From: Candidatus Neomicrothrix sp. UBA7884
Lineage (GTDB): Bacteria > Actinomycetota > Acidimicrobiia > Acidimicrobiales > MedAcidi-G1
DNA length: 19,395 nucleotides
Direction of reading: 5' to 3'
Assembly (NCBI GenBank): GCA_002501135.1
Contig: DLRQ01000025.1
Location: forward strand, 1-19,395
Below, piece by piece: positions 16,701 to 19,395 of this stretch; positions within the stretch are counted from its first letter, which is position 1, and each line of letters opens with the position of its first letter. The notes under the pieces were generated by a model that worked only from the letters and a program-made list of their open reading frames with translations, was not told where the DNA came from and searched no databases. The translations under genes and the position numbers were made by a program.

Positions 16701-17079
16701 GCCATCGGGCGATCGGCATCACGAGTGCTGGGAACAGTGGTGCCAGACGTGCTCCGACTGCCAGCATCAACTTGTCGATCGGCCCGAGGAAGGACGGAAG
16801 CACCTGACCGCTGACCAGCCTCGACAGTTGCCGCGCCGCCAGCCTGTTGTGGCGGCTCCTGGCAACCCTGTCCACAAATCGCATGGTGAAGGCGACACCG
16901 TGCCCGTCCTCGACGAGTCCGAGCAGTCGATCGGCCAGATCACGCTCATCAGCCGTCTCGACGACACTGGCCGCGTCCAGCCACCTGCCGACCAGCCGAA
17001 CCGCGTCCTCGACAAGTGCGCCAGGAACCGGATCGGGAGGAGAGTTGCCGGAATCGGATCGTGCCTCCGTTTCAATCAT
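13744..17079 (-). CDS. putA: Bifunctional PutA: proline dehydrogenase / L-glutamate gamma-semialdehyde dehydrogenase
   Basis: A protein of 1111 residues that oxidises proline to glutamate in two steps: an FAD-linked proline dehydrogenase, then an NAD-linked aldehyde dehydrogenase. Residues about 60-450 hold the first barrel: SVKVSSI (193-199), VRLVKGANLAMEQ (305-317), ASHNLFDVAWA (361-371), and the proline-binding RR pair 428-429. Residues about 505-950 hold the second: PPWNFP (626-631) with Asn629, FAETSGKN (721-728) with Glu723, and GQKCS (754-758) with the nucleophile Cys757. The last 160 residues resemble the extra C-terminal domain of long PutAs. There is no N-terminal RHH domain, so it is not a self-repressor. 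ATG at 17079 is chosen by homology; no Shine-Dalgarno is visible. Confidence 0.94.
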   Translation of the reverse strand: MIETEARSDSGNSPPDPVPGALVEDAVRLVGRWLDAASVVETADERDLADRLLGLVEDGHGVAFTMRFVDRVARSRHNRLAARQLSRLVSGQVLPSFLGPIDKLMLAVGARLAPLFPALVMPIARWRMRGLVGHLVVDAEPDAMHTHLAGRRDDGYDMNVNLLGEAVLGEAEAGRRFQRTLDLIDDPEVPYVSVKVSSIASQVNLWAFDDTLGRIKERLCLLYQRASDPGSGGGDPTFVNLDMEEYRDLELTIRAFTELLDEPALRDIDAGIVLQAYLPDAFGALQRLTAWADARHRAGGGQIKVRLVKGANLAMEQVDAAMHGWDQAPYASKGETDASYKRCLDWVLRPEHTAAVRIGLASHNLFDVAWAHLLADARGVSDRIEFEMLQGMAPSQARTVRSDTGGMLLYTPVVARDDFDVAISYLFRRLEENASPDNFLRHLFSLRPGTSDFEDEAAKFRKSVLDSATVYVGSRRGPSGAEQVAGTFANQPDTDPALPDTQVWLRGLVGRAMAKVETPVTTSLAEVDREVADAREAQNRWVATSPDERWKVLHRVADELVARRDDLFVSMTQEASKTWAEADLEINEAVDFARWYADRSLELNELSRNGPDAAEFTPLGVIAVIPPWNFPVAIPTGGVMASLAAGNAVIFKPAPETPRCAEVIAEACWAAGVPTDLLRFVRTPDDQVGRHLVTTVDGVILTGAAETAAMFRSWKPDMVLFAETSGKNALVVTPQADMDLAANDLVRSAFGHQGQKCSAASLGILVGEAYRDERFLRQVVDAAASLVVGATTDPATTFGPLIGPATGKLADALTTLEAGERWLLEPRCLDEVGTAWTPGIKIGVTPGSSFHQTECFGPVLGLMAATDLDEAISFQNAVDYGLTGGIHSLDPTEVDRWLDEVQVGNAYVNRQITGAIVQRQPFGGWKRSVVGPGAKAGGPDYLLQLGSWRPVAPVRSAVALAAAVESDVGWWKRHYGVEHDPTGLFCEANVLRYLPQPDVIVRVGSGADQFEVERVLAAARLCGVQPEVSREEDVADETFASSLSGHRFGRIRYVGDGGVSDVVRRAAISAEVDLVDAPVTASGRLELRWYLREQAISRTLHRFGNLVGVPS

Positions 17080-17131
17080 GGGTACATGATCTAGGACCGG
17101 CCCCGGGGGGTCTTGTACGATCAGCGCCCTG
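17080..17131. promoter_or_regulatory. putA / PAS-AraC divergent intergenic region
   Basis: Fifty-two bases separate the two divergent starts, so both promoters must overlap. It holds two related sites, GTACATGATC (17082-17091) and GTACGATC (17115-17122), about 31-33 bases apart, flanking a GC-rich centre GGACCGGCCCCGGGGGG (17094-17110). TACGAT at 17116-17121 could be a -10 for the regulator, giving a nearly leaderless message. No -35 matches well. The sites are candidates for binding by the AraC-family protein; this is an inference. Confidence 0.4.
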
Positions 17132-17875
17132 ATGGCGGCCGAATTCGACAAGAGCCCTGCCAGCCAGCCGGTATTCGGCTGTCGACAGGAGATCCTGGAC
17201 CTGTTTGACGCACTTCCCAACGTCATGTTCTGCATGAAGGGGACAGACGACCGCTACGTGGCGGTCAACCAGGCATTCGTCCGACGCTCAGGTCGCCAGT
17301 CGAGGCGAGACGTGGTTGGCACCCGCGCGTCTGACCTGTTCCCCGAGGCCCTGGCAGAGCACTACGAGGGCCAGGACGCCCAGGTATTCGCCACCGGCGA
17401 ACCGCTGAGAAACGAGTTGGAGTTGATCCGGCGACCCGACCTGTCAACCGGCTGGTACCTCACGACGAAACTGCCGGTGGTCGAGAGCGGTGAGGTTGTG
17501 GGACTCGTCAGCGTGAGCCGCGACCTGGAGACCCCGAGCGAGGAGGGAATCGCCATGGAGTCCCTGACCCGGGTCGTGGACCTCGTCCAGGAACGGTTGG
17601 CCGACCCGATCCGGGTGGCGGACATGGCCGCGGCTGCCGAGTGCTCCGAGGACCAGTTGGAACGGCGGATGAAGAAGGTATTCGGCATCACGCCCAACCA
17701 GTACGTGCTGAGAGCGAGGGTCGACAGGGCTGCAGCCCGCCTGACCGACTCGGACGACCCGATCGCTGTCGTGGCGACCGAATGCGGGTTCTACGACCAG
17801 GCCACCCTCACCAGGCAGTTCGGGCGCCTCACTGGGGAGACACCAGCACGCTTTCGTACGACCCACAACGTCTGA
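17132..17875 (+). CDS. PAS-domain AraC-family transcriptional regulator
   Basis: A 247-residue protein. Residues about 22-133 form a PAS sensor: LPNVMFCMKGTDDRYVAVNQ (28-47), VVGTRASDLFP (61-71), and a closing VVGLVSVSRDL (122-132). Residues about 145-243 form an AraC double helix-turn-helix, with the first recognition helix around ECSEDQLERRMKKVFG (170-185) and the second in FYDQATLTRQFGRLTGETPARFR (220-242). Divergent from putA at 52 bases, it is the natural candidate for its local regulator, as PruR is for putA in Pseudomonas (from memory). The PAS ligand is unknown. The pseudouridine phosphate glycosidase follows 30 bases after the stop. Confidence 0.9.
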   Translation: MAAEFDKSPASQPVFGCRQEILDLFDALPNVMFCMKGTDDRYVAVNQAFVRRSGRQSRRDVVGTRASDLFPEALAEHYEGQDAQVFATGEPLRNELELIRRPDLSTGWYLTTKLPVVESGEVVGLVSVSRDLETPSEEGIAMESLTRVVDLVQERLADPIRVADMAAAAECSEDQLERRMKKVFGITPNQYVLRARVDRAAARLTDSDDPIAVVATECGFYDQATLTRQFGRLTGETPARFRTTHNV

Positions 17876-17905
17876 GAGGGTCGCAAACCGGCGAGACTGA
17901 CTGCA

Positions 17906-18841
17906 ATGGACGACTATTCAGAATCCAATCAACCGATCCGGCTCGGCGACGAGGTGGCCGAGGCGCTGAATGCAGGTACACCGGTCGTGGCATTGGAGTC
18001 GACCATCATCGCCCACGGCCTCCCACGTCCCCGAAACCTGGAAACCGCACATGCCATTGAGGGAGCCATCCGCGCCGGTGGAGCCGTCCCAGCGACCGTG
18101 GCACTGTTGGACGGAGCGATTCGTGTCGGTCTTGATGGGGCCGACCTTGCCTGCATAGCGACTTCAGATGACGTAGTGAAGGTGAGCCTGCGTGACATGG
18201 GGTGGGTTCTGGCCGCCGGTCGTCCGGGAGCAACGACGGTCGCCGCCACCATGCTCGTAGCCCACAGGGCCGGAATCAGCGTGTTCGCTACAGGTGGAAT
18301 CGGCGGCGTACACCGGGGCGACTCCGGTGATGTCTCTGCGGACCTGACAGCCCTCGGAACGATTCCCGTGGCTGTCGTTTGCGCGGGTGTAAAGGCGATC
18401 CTTGACATCCCCCGGACGCTCGAACACTTGGAGACACTCGGCGTGCCCGTCATTGGGCAGGGAACTGACGTATTCCCCGAATTCTGGACCCGTGGAACCA
18501 ACCTGCCGACAACCACCCGTTCAGACGACGCTGCCAAAACCGCTTCGATCCTGGAGGCTCACTGGTCCACGGGCCTCACCAGCGGTGTCGTGGTCGCCGT
18601 ACCTGTGCCAGCCGACCACGAGGCCGACCACCGGGTGATTCACAAAGCCATCAAGCTCGGCTTGCAAGAGGCAGCAATCGGTGAAGTGAGCGGGAACGCG
18701 ATCACGCCGTTCCTCCTAGCCCATATCGCTGAATCCACAACCGGGGCGAGCATCGACACCAACGTCGCCCTGGTACTCAACAACGCCTCTACGGCCGCCC
18801 GAATCGCCGTCGAACTACAGACAACCCGAAGGCGGCACTGA
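17906..18841 (+). CDS. psuG: Pseudouridine-5'-phosphate glycosidase
   Basis: A 311-residue protein of the PsuG/IndA family, which splits pseudouridine 5'-phosphate into uracil and ribose 5-phosphate (reversibly) in nucleoside salvage. The signature ALESTIIAHGLPRP (29-42) carries Glu31. Lys92 lies in VVKVSLRD (90-97), Asp146 in GDVSADLTALG (141-151) and Lys163 in AGVKAILDIPRTLE (160-173). These correspond to Glu31, Lys93, Asp149 and Lys166 of E. coli PsuG as I recall them. Length is normal. The usual kinase partner psuK is not in the window. The gene follows the PAS-AraC regulator by 30 bases and may share its message. The ATG at 17906 has no strong Shine-Dalgarno. Confidence 0.95.
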   Translation: MDDYSESNQPIRLGDEVAEALNAGTPVVALESTIIAHGLPRPRNLETAHAIEGAIRAGGAVPATVALLDGAIRVGLDGADLACIATSDDVVKVSLRDMGWVLAAGRPGATTVAATMLVAHRAGISVFATGGIGGVHRGDSGDVSADLTALGTIPVAVVCAGVKAILDIPRTLEHLETLGVPVIGQGTDVFPEFWTRGTNLPTTTRSDDAAKTASILEAHWSTGLTSGVVVAVPVPADHEADHRVIHKAIKLGLQEAAIGEVSGNAITPFLLAHIAESTTGASIDTNVALVLNNASTAARIAVELQTTRRRH

Positions 18842-18910
18842 GCGCATCTGATATGACCCACGAAAGAGTCATTGGTCGCAGGTGGCCCTAGTCAACTTTC
18901 AGGTGATGCC

Positions 18911-19395
18911 CTACCTGGTGTCGGTGCCCTCGAGTTCAGCGAGAGCACCTAGTAATGGGGGAACTCCGAACTCTGTCACGTCGTGCTCGAGGAGTTCAAT
19001 GGCCTTTGGACTGCCCTGACAGATCTCTTCGGCCAGTAGCACGTGGTTTTTCGCGAAGGTATCAACGGTGTGGGCACGACCAAGAAAAGACAACATGAAC
19101 TGGAGGTCGTCCTGATAGCGGTCGTAAGTGTCAAGGAGACGGCTGTTCCCTCCTGTGGCGACGATGGACCGGTGGAAGTCGTTGTGGACCTCGATGACGG
19201 TGTGCCAGGGCGTGGTTTCGTCAAAGGATCCCAACAGCTTGGCGTGGGCCTTGAGCTCGGACAAATCAGCCCCTGTGCCAAGGAAGAGTTGCAGGGATCC
19301 CACTTCAATTACCTTCCGGGCCTCGAAGAGACGCTTGACTCTGTCAGGTGAAATCGGAGATACAAAGGCACCGCGATTACGTTCGTGGACCAGTA
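18911..19395 (-). CDS. GntR-family transcriptional regulator, FCD type (N-terminus cut by window edge)
   Basis: The frame stays open to the last base, so this is the C-terminal part of a longer gene. The visible protein begins LVHERNRGAFVSPISPDRV, the wing end of a GntR winged helix and the start of the ligand domain. The FCD domain follows: FEARKVIE, VHNDFHRSIVATGGNSRLLD, KNHVLLAEE and ELLEHDVTEF. It keeps the Asp and three His that bind metal or ligand in this family. The internal GTG at 19303 is not the start. Most of the DNA-binding domain lies outside the window. It converges with psuG across 69 bases that show no clear terminator. Its target and ligand are unknown. Confidence 0.87.
   Translation of the reverse strand, partial: LVHERNRGAFVSPISPDRVKRLFEARKVIEVGSLQLFLGTGADLSELKAHAKLLGSFDETTPWHTVIEVHNDFHRSIVATGGNSRLLDTYDRYQDDLQFMLSFLGRAHTVDTFAKNHVLLAEEICQGSPKAIELLEHDVTEFGVPPLLGALAELEGTDTR

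Noticed and set aside
17080..17235. Longer N-terminus for PutA
   Set aside because: It would run across the regulator start at 17132 and has no PutA or RHH similarity.
18852..18871. Small hairpin ATGAC / GTCAT in the psuG-GntR convergent gap, as a terminator
   Set aside because: Only a 5-base stem and no T-run follow it.
1..19395. Mobile element, prophage, CRISPR array, rRNA or tRNA genes
   Set aside because: No transposase, integrase, phage gene, terminal inverted repeat pair, spaced repeat array or tRNA-like cloverleaf was recognised by eye; a tRNA scan could not be run.

Overview
This window looks like chromosomal DNA from a high-GC actinobacterium. That is an inference from several things: GC-rich third codon positions, a luciferase-like flavin oxidoreductase, a crotonase, a CaiB-type CoA transferase, acyl-CoA dehydrogenase genes, and a bifunctional PutA without a DNA-binding domain. 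A free-living, possibly marine Acidimicrobiia-like lineage would fit, but no marker gene here proves it. I see no rRNA, tRNA, CRISPR array, insertion sequence or prophage gene. Every gap between genes is shorter than about 150 bases.

Layout. (1) Bases 2-2491, plus strand: the tail of an unknown gene, then a crotonase-fold enzyme, a nitroreductase and a luciferase-like oxidoreductase, tightly packed (one 4-base overlap). This looks like one catabolic or redox operon acting on a CoA thioester. (2) Bases 7256-2510, minus strand: a VapBC toxin-antitoxin pair overlapping an epoxide hydrolase-like gene (ATGA junctions), then an APC permease fused to EIIA-like and RCK_C-like domains, then an HNH endonuclease whose N-terminal half resembles a DNA sulfur-binding domain. 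An AT-rich paired operator precedes the antitoxin. (3) Bases 7419-10686, plus strand: an ACAD10/11-like acyl-CoA dehydrogenase and an SdsA1-type alkyl sulfatase. (4) Bases 17079-10683, minus strand: PutA (proline to glutamate), then a C45-type Ntn hydrolase, a GNAT acetyltransferase and a class III CoA transferase. Three direct repeats lie just upstream of the C45 gene. (5) Bases 17132-18841, plus strand: a PAS-AraC regulator divergent from putA, and a pseudouridine-5'-phosphate glycosidase. (6) Bases 19395-18911, minus strand: a GntR/FCD regulator cut by the window edge.

How the parts may work together. Most of the window is catabolic: proline oxidation with a local regulator, acyl-CoA chemistry, alkyl sulfate hydrolysis and nucleoside salvage. 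The least ordinary elements are the permease fused to two regulatory domains, the solitary sulfur-binding-like HNH nuclease next to a toxin-antitoxin pair, the vapBC operator, and the three-copy repeat upstream of the C45-GNAT-CoA transferase genes. No complete, clearly new multi-gene system can be claimed from this sequence alone.
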